Assembly (NCBI GenBank): GCA_017555745.1 | Contig: JAFZFU010000066.1 | Location: 1-37,703 of the forward strand | DNA length: 37,703 bases | DNA from: Bacteroidales bacterium | GTDB taxonomy: Bacteria > Bacteroidota > Bacteroidia > Bacteroidales > P3 | Reading direction: 5' to 3' | Shown: positions 1-6,779 of the stretch, piece by piece | How positions within the stretch are numbered: the first letter of the stretch is position 1 | Layout of the letters: every line of letters starts with the position of its first letter | The notes under the pieces: generated by a model | Databases searched by the model: none | What the model was told of the DNA's origin: nothing | What the model saw: only the letters and a program-made list of their open reading frames with translations | Position numbers and translations under genes: made by a program

Positions 1-178
1 CCACGTTTCATTAAATTAGAAGAATTATTCTTTAAACTTTTGCGTGCTTTACGTTTTTTCTTGAAATCTTTTTATTTCTTTTTCAATCGTGTAGCCCGCT
101 ACACTCAATCAAAAGAAAGTAAAAATCTTTCTAAGAAAATTCCGCAAATCACCTGCAAAGCAATTTTTAGAAATTGCC
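1..178 (-). repeat. Hairpin/MITE-like repeat, copy 1 (cut by window edge)
   Basis: This is the reverse-oriented copy of a dispersed element that recurs at 22828-23097 and 25337-25531. Its inner terminal repeat, AATTTTTAGAAATTGCC, ends at 178 and differs by one base from the 17-bp terminus of the other copies. The outer terminus lies beyond base 1. The central stem reads GTGTAGC-CC-GCTACAC at about 90-107, whereas the other two copies have GCATAGC-GG-GCTATGC, so paired bases changed together. There is no open reading frame of its own, so it is non-autonomous or an RNA/DNA structure element. Confidence 0.75.
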
Positions 179-379
179 TATCATAACTGCATGGTTGCGG
201 AATTTTTGAGCCTTGAGCTTCGAGCTTTAGGCTACTTCTCACTGCTCATTGTCCGTCGAAAGTCTAAAGTCTTTTGTCCTTTGTCCTTTGACTCAAGTCT
301 TTTGTCTGATAAAGCCTCACAGCCCACAGCTCATTGCTCAATTGTCTTTTGTTTCAAAAACAGCTATATTTTGCATAGT
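179..379. repeat. Low-complexity intergenic repeat upstream of abiE
   Basis: No gene is supported here. The stretch consists of degenerate words such as TTGCGGAATTTTTGAGC (195-211), CTCACTGCTCA and several TTTGTCC/TTTGTCT units. The first word recurs exactly at 1933-1949, just after abiEii, and the TTTGTCC-type units recur at 2263-2306. The AbiE operon is therefore flanked by direct copies of this repeat family. A 63-codon open frame inside it is an accident of the repeats. Confidence 0.6.
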
Positions 380-400
380 TAATTAGAAAAAATCTAATTA
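380..400. promoter_or_regulatory. Inverted repeat upstream of abiEi, candidate autoregulatory operator
   Basis: TAATTAGA, an AAAAA loop and TCTAATTA form a perfect 8-bp inverted repeat about 80 bp before the abiEi start. Characterised AbiEi antitoxins repress their own operon by binding inverted repeats in the promoter, so this is a reasonable operator candidate. A transcriptional hairpin is the alternative. No clean TAnnTTTG promoter is visible between it and the gene. Confidence 0.4.
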
Positions 401-478
401 TCCCTGCACAATTTTACTACATTTATTACGTTACTTGTTGTATTCAGTGTAAATATTACATAGATAAATAGATAAAAT

Positions 479-1108
479 ATGGAAACGACGTTAAAACAAT
501 TTGGCAATATACCCATAACCACCGATGTGTTGACATCGATATTTGGCGACTATAAAGCACCATTACAAAAGATAATGATGTTAGAACGCAGTGGTGAACT
601 GTTGCGTATAAAACGTGGATTATATGTAGTGTCGCCCAATATCTCCGGCACCAAAATTTCCATGTATCTTATCGCCAACCATCTCTACCCATGCTCGTAT
701 ATATCCATGCAAACGGCATTGCGAGAATATGGGTTAATACCCGAAAAGGTTTACACTATCAAATCCACCGCTATGGGGCGTTCAAAAAATATAACCACCG
801 ATATGGGCGAGTTTGCATACACCGGATGCAGCCCCGACTATTACCCAATAGGTGTAAATATAAAGGATTGTAACGATTATTCCTATATGATTGCTTCGCC
901 CGAAAAGGCTTTGTGCGACTTGGTGATATCCACACCGGGACTTAACCTCAGATATATATCCGAAACAAGAGCTTATATCGAAGATGATATGCGTATGGAT
1001 ATCGAAGCCTTTGCACGGATGGACACACAAATAATAGAGCAGTGTGCATCGGTGGGCAAAAAAACTGCATCATTGTTGAACATAATAAAACTGATAAAAA
1101 GACTATGA
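479..1108 (+). CDS. abiEi: AbiEi-family antitoxin / transcriptional regulator (type IV TA)
   Basis: This 209-residue protein resembles AbiEi antitoxins of type IV toxin-antitoxin (abortive infection) modules. The N-terminus (about 5-50) has the winged-helix pattern of the family, including the segment ending in LLRIKRGLYVVSP. The middle has the typical 'YISMQTALREYGLIPE' segment and an 'ASPEKALCDLV' segment, both common in AbiEi relatives. In studied systems the protein represses its own operon and neutralises the nucleotidyltransferase toxin AbiEii without a stable complex. The stop codon overlaps the toxin start (ATGA), as expected for a translationally coupled TA pair. The start at 479 gives the full expected N-terminal domain. 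Recognition is from remembered family patterns, not a search. Confidence 0.85.
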   Translation: METTLKQFGNIPITTDVLTSIFGDYKAPLQKIMMLERSGELLRIKRGLYVVSPNISGTKISMYLIANHLYPCSYISMQTALREYGLIPEKVYTIKSTAMGRSKNITTDMGEFAYTGCSPDYYPIGVNIKDCNDYSYMIASPEKALCDLVISTPGLNLRYISETRAYIEDDMRMDIEAFARMDTQIIEQCASVGKKTASLLNIIKLIKRL

Positions 1109-1926
1109 GTGTATACGAACAAATGCTAAAACGCTACAAAAGCAACGAAACAATAGACGAGCATAATGCCAACTGCGAGGTAATGCAACAAATAGCATTG
1201 GCAGGATTATACAGAGGAGGATTTTTCCAAAAAGCAGCCTTCTATGGTGGTACATGTTTGAGAATTTTCCATGGACTGCAACGCTTCAGTGAAGATATGG
1301 ACTTTTCATTACTATCGCACGACAGCACTTTTGATTTGGAAACATATTTCCCGGCAATAATCAAAGAGTTTGAAGCACTAGGGCGGTCGGTGGAGATAAA
1401 GAAAAAAGACAAGAAAACATTTACAAAGGTAGAATCGGCTTTTTTGAAAGACAACACCGATATATACGACATATCGTTTACCACACAAAAAAGTTTGAAG
1501 ATAAAACTTGAGGTAGATACTAATCCACCATTAAATTTTGCCACCGAACAGCGATTGCTGATGATGCCATTCTCTTTTATGACACGTTGTTACACTCTGC
1601 CATGTCTTTTTGCAGGAAAGATGCATGCAATGGTTTTCCGCTCGTGGAAAAACAGAGTAAAAGGACGCGATTGGTACGACTTTGAATGGTATGTACGCAA
1701 TGGTACAAAACTGAATTTCTCTCATTTGCAAGAACGCATATTGCAATTTAATGATAAACAGATAACCAAAGAAGAGTTTACAACAGCCCTTAAAGAACGC
1801 ATTGCCACCACAAACATAGATATGGTAAAAGCAGATGTGATAGACTTTGTGATAGATAGGCGAGAATTGGATATATGGTCCACAGATTATTTTATGCAAG
1901 TGGCAGATATGATTCAATTTGAATAA
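1105..1926 (+). CDS. abiEii: AbiEii-family nucleotidyltransferase toxin (DUF1814)
   Basis: This 273-residue protein is the toxin partner of the preceding antitoxin. It carries the DNA polymerase beta-like nucleotidyltransferase signature: G48-G49-T50, then R and S, then D64-x-D66 in the 'FSEDMDFSLL' segment. A later acidic strand, 'KLEVDTNPP', supplies the probable third carboxylate. The 'RDWYDFEWYV' segment near residue 190 matches a conserved AbiEii/DUF1814 motif. Family members transfer nucleotides to RNA, with tRNA acceptor ends reported for related MenT toxins, and cause growth arrest on phage infection. The start at 1105 overlaps the abiEi stop. An upstream in-frame ATG at 1042 lies inside abiEi and adds an unrelated N-terminus, so it is rejected. 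All catalytic residues are present, so the toxin looks intact. Confidence 0.88.
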   Translation: MSVYEQMLKRYKSNETIDEHNANCEVMQQIALAGLYRGGFFQKAAFYGGTCLRIFHGLQRFSEDMDFSLLSHDSTFDLETYFPAIIKEFEALGRSVEIKKKDKKTFTKVESAFLKDNTDIYDISFTTQKSLKIKLEVDTNPPLNFATEQRLLMMPFSFMTRCYTLPCLFAGKMHAMVFRSWKNRVKGRDWYDFEWYVRNGTKLNFSHLQERILQFNDKQITKEEFTTALKERIATTNIDMVKADVIDFVIDRRELDIWSTDYFMQVADMIQFE

Positions 1927-1932
1927 ACGAAA

Positions 1933-2310
1933 TTGCGGAATTTTTGAGCTTTGGGCTACGAGTCATGAACTTTGAGCCTTGAACTCACTGCTCACCACCC
2001 ACTTCTCACTTCTCACTGCCCGTCACTCAAAGTCGGCGACGTTGTAAGCCCTACGACCCAACCACCCCTAAGTATACCCCTAAAGGGGGTATACAGGGGT
2101 GAGGTCGGGCTAACAACGACGAACATGTGTTTTTTGAGGCTTCGCTGTCGCTTCGCAAGACCACTAGTCCACAAGACTACAAGTCCGTCGAAGCCATCAC
2201 TTGTTGTCTCGTTGACTTGTTGTCTCTTAGTCTTCGAAAAAAGTCGAAAGTAGAAATTGTCTATTGTCCTTTGTCTTTCGTCCTTTGTCTCATGTCTTTT
2301 GTCTAAAAAA
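1933..2310. repeat. Low-complexity intergenic repeat downstream of abiE
   Basis: This is a roughly 400-bp stretch without a credible gene. It starts with the same 17-bp word as 195-211 and contains CTCACTGCTCA-like words, a strong hairpin (2064-2100) and TTTGTCC/TTTGTCT words. The word CGCTGTCGCTTCGCA (2143-2157) recurs with one change on the opposite strand at 10911-10925. The surrounding 50 bp there also match as an inverted copy (TTTTGAG ahead of it, CAAGACTAC after it). Related repeats therefore border the accessory block on both sides, in inverted orientation. Confidence 0.6.
2064..2100. other. Long stable hairpin
   Basis: GTATACCCC pairs with GGGGTATAC around a TAAAG loop (9 bp). The helix extends through ACCCCT/AGGGGT (6 bp) past a two-base bulge. 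It is much more GC-rich than its surroundings and is not followed by a T-run, so it is not an ordinary rho-independent terminator. It could be a REP-like or recombination site. I cannot assign a role. Confidence 0.6.
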
Positions 2311-2340
2311 GTGGACAAAAGTGGACAAAAGTAGACAAAA
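2311..2340 (+). repeat. Three tandem 10-bp repeats (GTGGACAAAA)
   Basis: Two perfect copies and one single-mismatch copy of GTGGACAAAA lie head to tail, with a weaker fourth copy at 2301-2310. They sit about 30 bp upstream of the putative promoter of the RepA-like gene. The position would suit a regulatory or replication-protein binding site, but a simple slipped-strand repeat is equally possible. Confidence 0.5.
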
Positions 2341-2366
2341 CGGTAAAGTGAGTTTTTTCGACTCTT

Positions 2367-2375
2367 TATCTTTGC
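2367..2375 (+). promoter_or_regulatory. Putative Bacteroidota -7 box for the RepA-like gene
   Basis: TATCTTTGC matches the Bacteroidota -7 element TAnnTTTG. No good TTTG -33 element is seen 19-21 bp upstream. The 5' leader of about 95 nt includes a perfect palindrome, TTAGCAATTGCTAA (2383-2396), which could be an operator. Confidence 0.5.
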
Positions 2376-2474
2376 AAAATCGTTAGCAATTGCTAATATT
2401 GGATTAATTACTTGCAAGACAGATAGCAACGATATTTTGAACACATATTTGATTAACCGAAAAAATAACGAACA

Positions 2475-3653
2475 ATGAGACTGGAAGAAAAAATAAGACT
2501 GATAGCACAAGAGTTTTCCGGCAAGGAAACGACACCTAAAACCAACGAGAAATTGCAACGTTTGGAACAACGAAGGATTACGCCCAACAGCCTCATTCCC
2601 AAACGCAGATTCCTATTCGAAATGTTCGACAAGCCATGCTTTGCCCGTGGCGAACTGGTGGGCATAACAGGGCGTGCCAAGTCGGGAAAGACGTTTTTCA
2701 CCTCCATGCTGATGGCTCTGGGCGTATGCAACGAAGTGATGGGCATACGACGCATAGACCCTAAGCCGCTGCGAGTGCTGTGGATGGACACCGAACAGAG
2801 CGAGGAATCGACCCAGGAGATACTCTGCGACAGGATTATGAAGCTGTGGCAACGCAATATGCCGGAGGGCGAAAGCACAGACAACTTCCCTTCGGATATG
2901 TTCGACATCTTCAACGTCCGTGCCGATGCATGGCAGGACAGGCTGCCACTGCTGGAAACGGCCATATTGGAATACCGCCCTGACTTGGTAATACTGGACG
3001 GCATTCGCGACTTGGTGAACGACATCAACGACGGCATACTGTCGCAACAGGTGATAGAACGCCTTATGAATCTGGCATCGGAAACGGAATGTTGCATAGT
3101 TAGCATACTGCACCAAAACAAGGCATCGGAGGACAAAAACCTACGTGGATGGATAGGCACCGAGCTGACTTATAAAAGTTTTGAAGTGTATGAATGCAGC
3201 AAAGACAGCGACCGCATATTCTCCGTAAAGCAGACCATGACACGCAAGTACGATATTATCGACACCTTGCAGTTTGTGGTAGATGCCGAAGGCTTGCCCA
3301 TGCCGGTGAGCCATGCCGTAAGCCACGCTGTGGCAAAGAGTGCTATCTCGGCACTAAGCTACGCACCGCAATCTGCCGGCAACTACGATGCCGAAGAGGT
3401 GTTCACCTCCGTAATGCAGAAAGGCGAGAAGCTGAGAGCCTACGAGCTGCAAAGCAGGGTGATGGAACGATACAAATCCATAACGCTGAACGGCTATCTA
3501 TACATAAAAGACATGGCACAGCGTATAGGCCTGTTGTGCAAAACGGTTATCAATCCCCGCTGTGTGTACTACAGTCTGCAACCAGCATTGACAGCCACCA
3601 TAGCCACCACCGCAGACACTGCTTCGAACAGCCGATTTGCTTCCTCGCCATAG
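2475..3653 (+). CDS. RepA/DnaB-like RecA-fold ATPase of mobile-element type
   Basis: This 392-residue RecA-fold ATPase has Walker A G66-R-A-K-S-G-K-T73, Walker B LVILD at about 171-175 and a 'SILHQNK' segment, an arrangement seen in RSF1010 RepA-like hexameric helicases. The C-terminal 100 residues look like a winged-helix module. In Bacteroidales such ATPases are common in mobilisable and integrative elements, usually next to an excisionase, a primase and a mobilisation gene. None of these is present here, so this may be an orphan remnant. Its GC content is visibly higher (near 50 percent) than that of the genes on either side, consistent with separate acquisition. An array of 22-bp repeats starts 8 bp after the stop. 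DNA binding or helicase activity is inferred, not shown. Confidence 0.75.
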   Translation: MRLEEKIRLIAQEFSGKETTPKTNEKLQRLEQRRITPNSLIPKRRFLFEMFDKPCFARGELVGITGRAKSGKTFFTSMLMALGVCNEVMGIRRIDPKPLRVLWMDTEQSEESTQEILCDRIMKLWQRNMPEGESTDNFPSDMFDIFNVRADAWQDRLPLLETAILEYRPDLVILDGIRDLVNDINDGILSQQVIERLMNLASETECCIVSILHQNKASEDKNLRGWIGTELTYKSFEVYECSKDSDRIFSVKQTMTRKYDIIDTLQFVVDAEGLPMPVSHAVSHAVAKSAISALSYAPQSAGNYDAEEVFTSVMQKGEKLRAYELQSRVMERYKSITLNGYLYIKDMAQRIGLLCKTVINPRCVYYSLQPALTATIATTADTASNSRFASSP

Positions 3654-3660
3654 AGGATAA

Positions 3661-3792
3661 AAGTGCCATACTTTCGGGTCAAAACTCCCATGGTTACGGG
3701 TCGTAAGTGCCATAGTTTTGGGTCGTAAACCACATGGTTTTGAGTCGTAAGTGCCATAGTTTTGGGTCGTAAGTGAGCGATGGGTAATGGAT
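3661..3792 (+). repeat. 22-bp tandem repeat array (5 units plus a degenerate sixth)
   Basis: Units start at 3661, 3683, 3705, 3727 and 3749, each exactly 22 bp, and a decayed sixth starts at 3771. Units 3 and 5 are identical. Units 2 and 4 share a variant core with CATGGTT instead of CATAGTT, giving an alternating A/B pattern. The units are contiguous with no spacers, so this is not CRISPR. Position (just after a RepA-like gene) and unit length would suit replication iterons. A minisatellite is the conservative reading. Confidence 0.85.
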
Positions 3793-3860
3793 TACGGGCA
3801 GTGGGAGAGTAGTTGGATTTTGTTTTGGAATCTACACTTTAAGAAAATGACACAGTATTT

Positions 3861-3893
3861 TTTGGGAAAATGGAAAAAAATGTGTACCTTTGC
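3861..3893 (+). promoter_or_regulatory. Strong Bacteroidota promoter of the nurA-herA-GHKL-rSAM operon
   Basis: TTTG (3861-3864), exactly 20 nt, then TACCTTTGC (3885-3893) gives a textbook Bacteroidota primary sigma factor promoter. Transcription should start around 3897-3900. That is almost on top of the ATG at 3901, so the first gene is either leaderless or starts at the internal ATG at 3970. A perfect 7-bp hairpin, ACTCTCA-CAA-TGAGAGT (3926-3942), lies between the two candidate starts. Confidence 0.75.
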
Positions 3894-3900
3894 ATCGATT

Positions 3901-5109
3901 ATGGGAAGAATATTAGAATATATTAACTCTCACAATGAGAGTGGGTTTAAGTGTTATAGTACACAAAAAATGTCTTTGGACGACATTCCTACTGATACTA
4001 TATCTAGTGAAAACTCAGATACAGATACAGTACCTATGGACACAAAAGGAACATTTGCAGAAGATGATTGTCGTCAAATCAATACTATAAAAATTAGCCA
4101 GAATTTAATAAACACTACACCGCCATACTTCAAATATTTTTTAGATGGATCTCGTCGGACATATAAGGTTGATGATATTGCAATTGGAAATAAAATTTTC
4201 CCAATTGTTGCCGGACAAATGGTAGTAGGATGTTGCTATAGACCGGATAGAGATACATTTAAAAAAGCAGATTTGGATGGTAATAATGCTATAAGAAAGA
4301 AAATAATTATATCTCTTCCCAAACAGTTTCACACAAAAGGAAAATATGAAGATTTCGCAAGATTATATTGCGAAAAAATAAATAAAGACGTTTTGAATAG
4401 TAATAATTTTGCATCTTCAAGAGGTGTTAAACTTGGAAAGATACTATTTTACAAAACGGATGGTCCAACAGTTGCCGATGTGACCGATAAAAACAGATAC
4501 AAGAATAGTGCTATTGCACAGATACAAAACGAAATGACAGACGAAGAACAATTATTGGTGAATGATTTATGTATGGCAAATAAATTGTCAGCAGATAGTT
4601 GGTTGATTAAAGATGGTTCTCTGCAATATAATCCACGTTTTTCAAATATTGATCAAGCTCAGTGGAATAATATGCGAGCTAACTATGAATATGTCGTAGG
4701 TGTATCTAAATCTTTTGATCCTGACTTACTGAAAAATCACGAAGGTAGAAAATTATCTCAAATTATAGCAAGTCTTAAGCCTTTTGAGCGGACAAAGGCA
4801 TATAAATATATCTCACAACATTCTAATGGAATGACGTTCGCTGTTTGGTATTTGCGTCTTCGTAATAGCAATTTTAGAGAAACGCATTTTTCGGATATAG
4901 TAAAGTGTGAAATGCTTTTGTTAAATCCTCAAACTCCAATAAGTACTAGTACCATTGATGCGATAAGTGCAAATCTTATTCGTGAAGCATACCCAGTGTG
5001 TTTTGGGGCTGACACTCGATGGGCGAATCATTTATATCCTATATATCTTACAGAAACATTTTGTAAATCACATTACATTGATAATAATATATTCCTAAGT
5101 TTATTTTGA
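3901..5109 (+). CDS. NurA-like nuclease domain protein
   Basis: I read this 402-residue protein as a divergent NurA-family nuclease. NurA hallmarks occur in order: an N-terminal 'YFLDGSRRTYK' (D82, the DGS metal site), a second 'WLIKDGSLQY' (D238), 'YVVGVSKSFD' (the conserved lysine strand), 'FAVWYLRLRN...RETHF', and a C-terminal 'YPVCFGADTRWANHLYP' in place of the usual P...AH region. NurA uses Mn2+ to degrade DNA ends and works with the HerA translocase, encoded 2 nt downstream. The start is uncertain. ATG 3787 lies in the tandem repeats and before the promoter, so it is rejected. ATG 3901 is at the predicted transcription start, and ATG 3970 would leave 379 residues and a leader of about 70 nt. 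Family assignment rests on motif pattern and operon partner. Confidence 0.75.
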   Translation: MGRILEYINSHNESGFKCYSTQKMSLDDIPTDTISSENSDTDTVPMDTKGTFAEDDCRQINTIKISQNLINTTPPYFKYFLDGSRRTYKVDDIAIGNKIFPIVAGQMVVGCCYRPDRDTFKKADLDGNNAIRKKIIISLPKQFHTKGKYEDFARLYCEKINKDVLNSNNFASSRGVKLGKILFYKTDGPTVADVTDKNRYKNSAIAQIQNEMTDEEQLLVNDLCMANKLSADSWLIKDGSLQYNPRFSNIDQAQWNNMRANYEYVVGVSKSFDPDLLKNHEGRKLSQIIASLKPFERTKAYKYISQHSNGMTFAVWYLRLRNSNFRETHFSDIVKCEMLLLNPQTPISTSTIDAISANLIREAYPVCFGADTRWANHLYPIYLTETFCKSHYIDNNIFLSLF

Positions 5110-5111
5110 GT

Positions 5112-6779
5112 ATGAACAAAGAAAGAGTAATTGGTAAAGTATCAGCCACTGAAAAATATCCGTCAACAACTGATGATTTTTATTTTTGGACGGATAAAGG
5201 TGAAATATTAAGTCCTTTTGACATTATAAAAGTTAAACATCTACCGAATGATGAAACAACAACTTATGGGGTTATCGAAGAGATAAACCATATAACTGAT
5301 GCCCCAAGTCATTTTACCAACTATATATCTAGCGATTTTGGCGATATAAATAATAATATTGGTAATATGAATCGCTTGGGTATGAATTATGTTAAAGCAA
5401 AAGTTGTTTGCAATACAGGTAACATATATTCTCCGGTGCTTGACGGTAAACAAGTTTCTCTTTGTACTTCGGAAGATATCAAAATAGCCTTAGGTCTAAA
5501 CGATGTGAAAAATCCTATCGTATGTGGTTATTTGCAAATGTATAAAGGTTCGGAAGCATTAAAAATTAAGGTTGAGCTTAATGCCAATTTTCTAATTGGT
5601 CCTGAAGGGGCTCACTTAAATGTTTCTGGTATATCTGGCTTAGCTGCTAAAACTTCGTACTCAATGTTTTTATTGAATGCAATTCAGCAAAAGTTTTGTA
5701 CTGAAAATGGTGGTGATGTTGCATTCGTGTTTTTCAATGTTAAAGGTAGGGATTTGATGGCAATTGATGAACCTAATGTTGATTTAAGAGATTCTGATAA
5801 AAACATATATACAGAAGAGTTGGGATTGAACCCCATACCATTTAAAAATGTAACTTATTATTATCCTTATGATAATCAACGTTCAAGTGCAGTACTGACA
5901 AATGCAGACCCTGAGGATGTTGAAAAACAAAAGAACTATGGAAAGGCTTATACTTACAAGTTTCCTTGTGAAAACTATATTGACAAACTTGATTTACTAT
6001 TAGCTAATGAGGATGATAGTACAGGTACAATGGAAAGTTGTGTGAATTACATAATAAATAGACAGGGTAATTTTAGCAACGTTGAAAGCTGGGAAACTTT
6101 AAAAGAAGTCGTAAAGGATTATGCCAATGGGAGTGCTACCGGTAATAGAAACGAGATACTACCATCTTCATGGAAAAAATTTTTGCGTATAATAAATAAA
6201 GTAATAAATCTTCAAGGTGTGTTTAATGATAATATTGCTGCTGATGAACGAGATTTAACAACAGTTGTGCGTAATAATCTTGTAGGAGGCCAGGTGATGG
6301 TTATTGACATAACTCTTCTCGATGATAATACTCAAAGTTTTGTTTTTGGTAGTGTGGCACGAGCAATATGGGAAATGAAATTTGATGCAGAAAGAAATAA
6401 TGTGCCTAAAAAGGTTATAATATTTGTTGATGAGTTGAATAAATATGCTTCCAACGATACTCCTAAGAGTTCTCCGATTTTACATCAACTTTTGGATATA
6501 ACAGAAAGAGGTCGTTCTTTGGGTATAATATTGTTTTCTGTAGAACAATTCCGCAGTGCAATTCATGACCGAGTTAAGGGAAATTGTGCTACATCTGCTT
6601 ACGGAAGAACAAATGCTATAGAAGTATCAAAATCAGACTATCGCTATATTCCAAAAGTATATCAAAACATGATGACTCGTTTAACTGCGGGTGAATATAT
6701 TATTTCTAATCCGGCATTACGATCGTTAGTTAATATAAAATTCCCATTCAATACATATAAACAATTCCCAAATGGATAA
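5112..6779 (+). CDS. HerA-like hexameric DNA translocase ATPase
   Basis: This 555-residue protein has the HerA/FtsK-superfamily layout. Residues about 1-110 form a HAS-barrel-like domain ('VIGKVSATEKYPST' ... 'TYGVIEEI'). The P-loop is 'HLNVSGISGLAAKTSY' with K180-T181, and Walker B is 'IIFVDELNKYA' with D440-E441. Then follow a sensor-like 'LGIILFSVEQ' strand and a C-terminal 'RLTAGEYIISNP...VNIKFPFN', typical of HerA. The P-loop is atypical, G-I-S-G-L-A-A-K-T, with alanine before the lysine and one extra residue relative to GxTGxGKS. From memory, similar loops occur in other HerA relatives. HerA pumps DNA for NurA. ATG 5112 is chosen, 2 nt after the preceding stop. A TTG at 5106 is possible but unneeded. 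The last 8 nt overlap the next gene. Confidence 0.85.
   Translation: MNKERVIGKVSATEKYPSTTDDFYFWTDKGEILSPFDIIKVKHLPNDETTTYGVIEEINHITDAPSHFTNYISSDFGDINNNIGNMNRLGMNYVKAKVVCNTGNIYSPVLDGKQVSLCTSEDIKIALGLNDVKNPIVCGYLQMYKGSEALKIKVELNANFLIGPEGAHLNVSGISGLAAKTSYSMFLLNAIQQKFCTENGGDVAFVFFNVKGRDLMAIDEPNVDLRDSDKNIYTEELGLNPIPFKNVTYYYPYDNQRSSAVLTNADPEDVEKQKNYGKAYTYKFPCENYIDKLDLLLANEDDSTGTMESCVNYIINRQGNFSNVESWETLKEVVKDYANGSATGNRNEILPSSWKKFLRIINKVINLQGVFNDNIAADERDLTTVVRNNLVGGQVMVIDITLLDDNTQSFVFGSVARAIWEMKFDAERNNVPKKVIIFVDELNKYASNDTPKSSPILHQLLDITERGRSLGIILFSVEQFRSAIHDRVKGNCATSAYGRTNAIEVSKSDYRYIPKVYQNMMTRLTAGEYIISNPALRSLVNIKFPFNTYKQFPNG

Noticed and set aside
191..382. Small gene before abiE
   Set aside because: Built from repeat words shared with 1933-2310. 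No homology or promoter.
1042..1104. Earlier start for abiEii
   Set aside because: It would add 21 residues read out of frame through abiEi. The ATGA overlap at 1105 is the standard arrangement.
3661..3792. CRISPR array
   Set aside because: The 22-bp units are contiguous with no spacers and there are no cas genes nearby.
3787..3900. Earlier start for the NurA-like gene
   Set aside because: It falls in the tandem repeats and upstream of the promoter, so the message would not include it.
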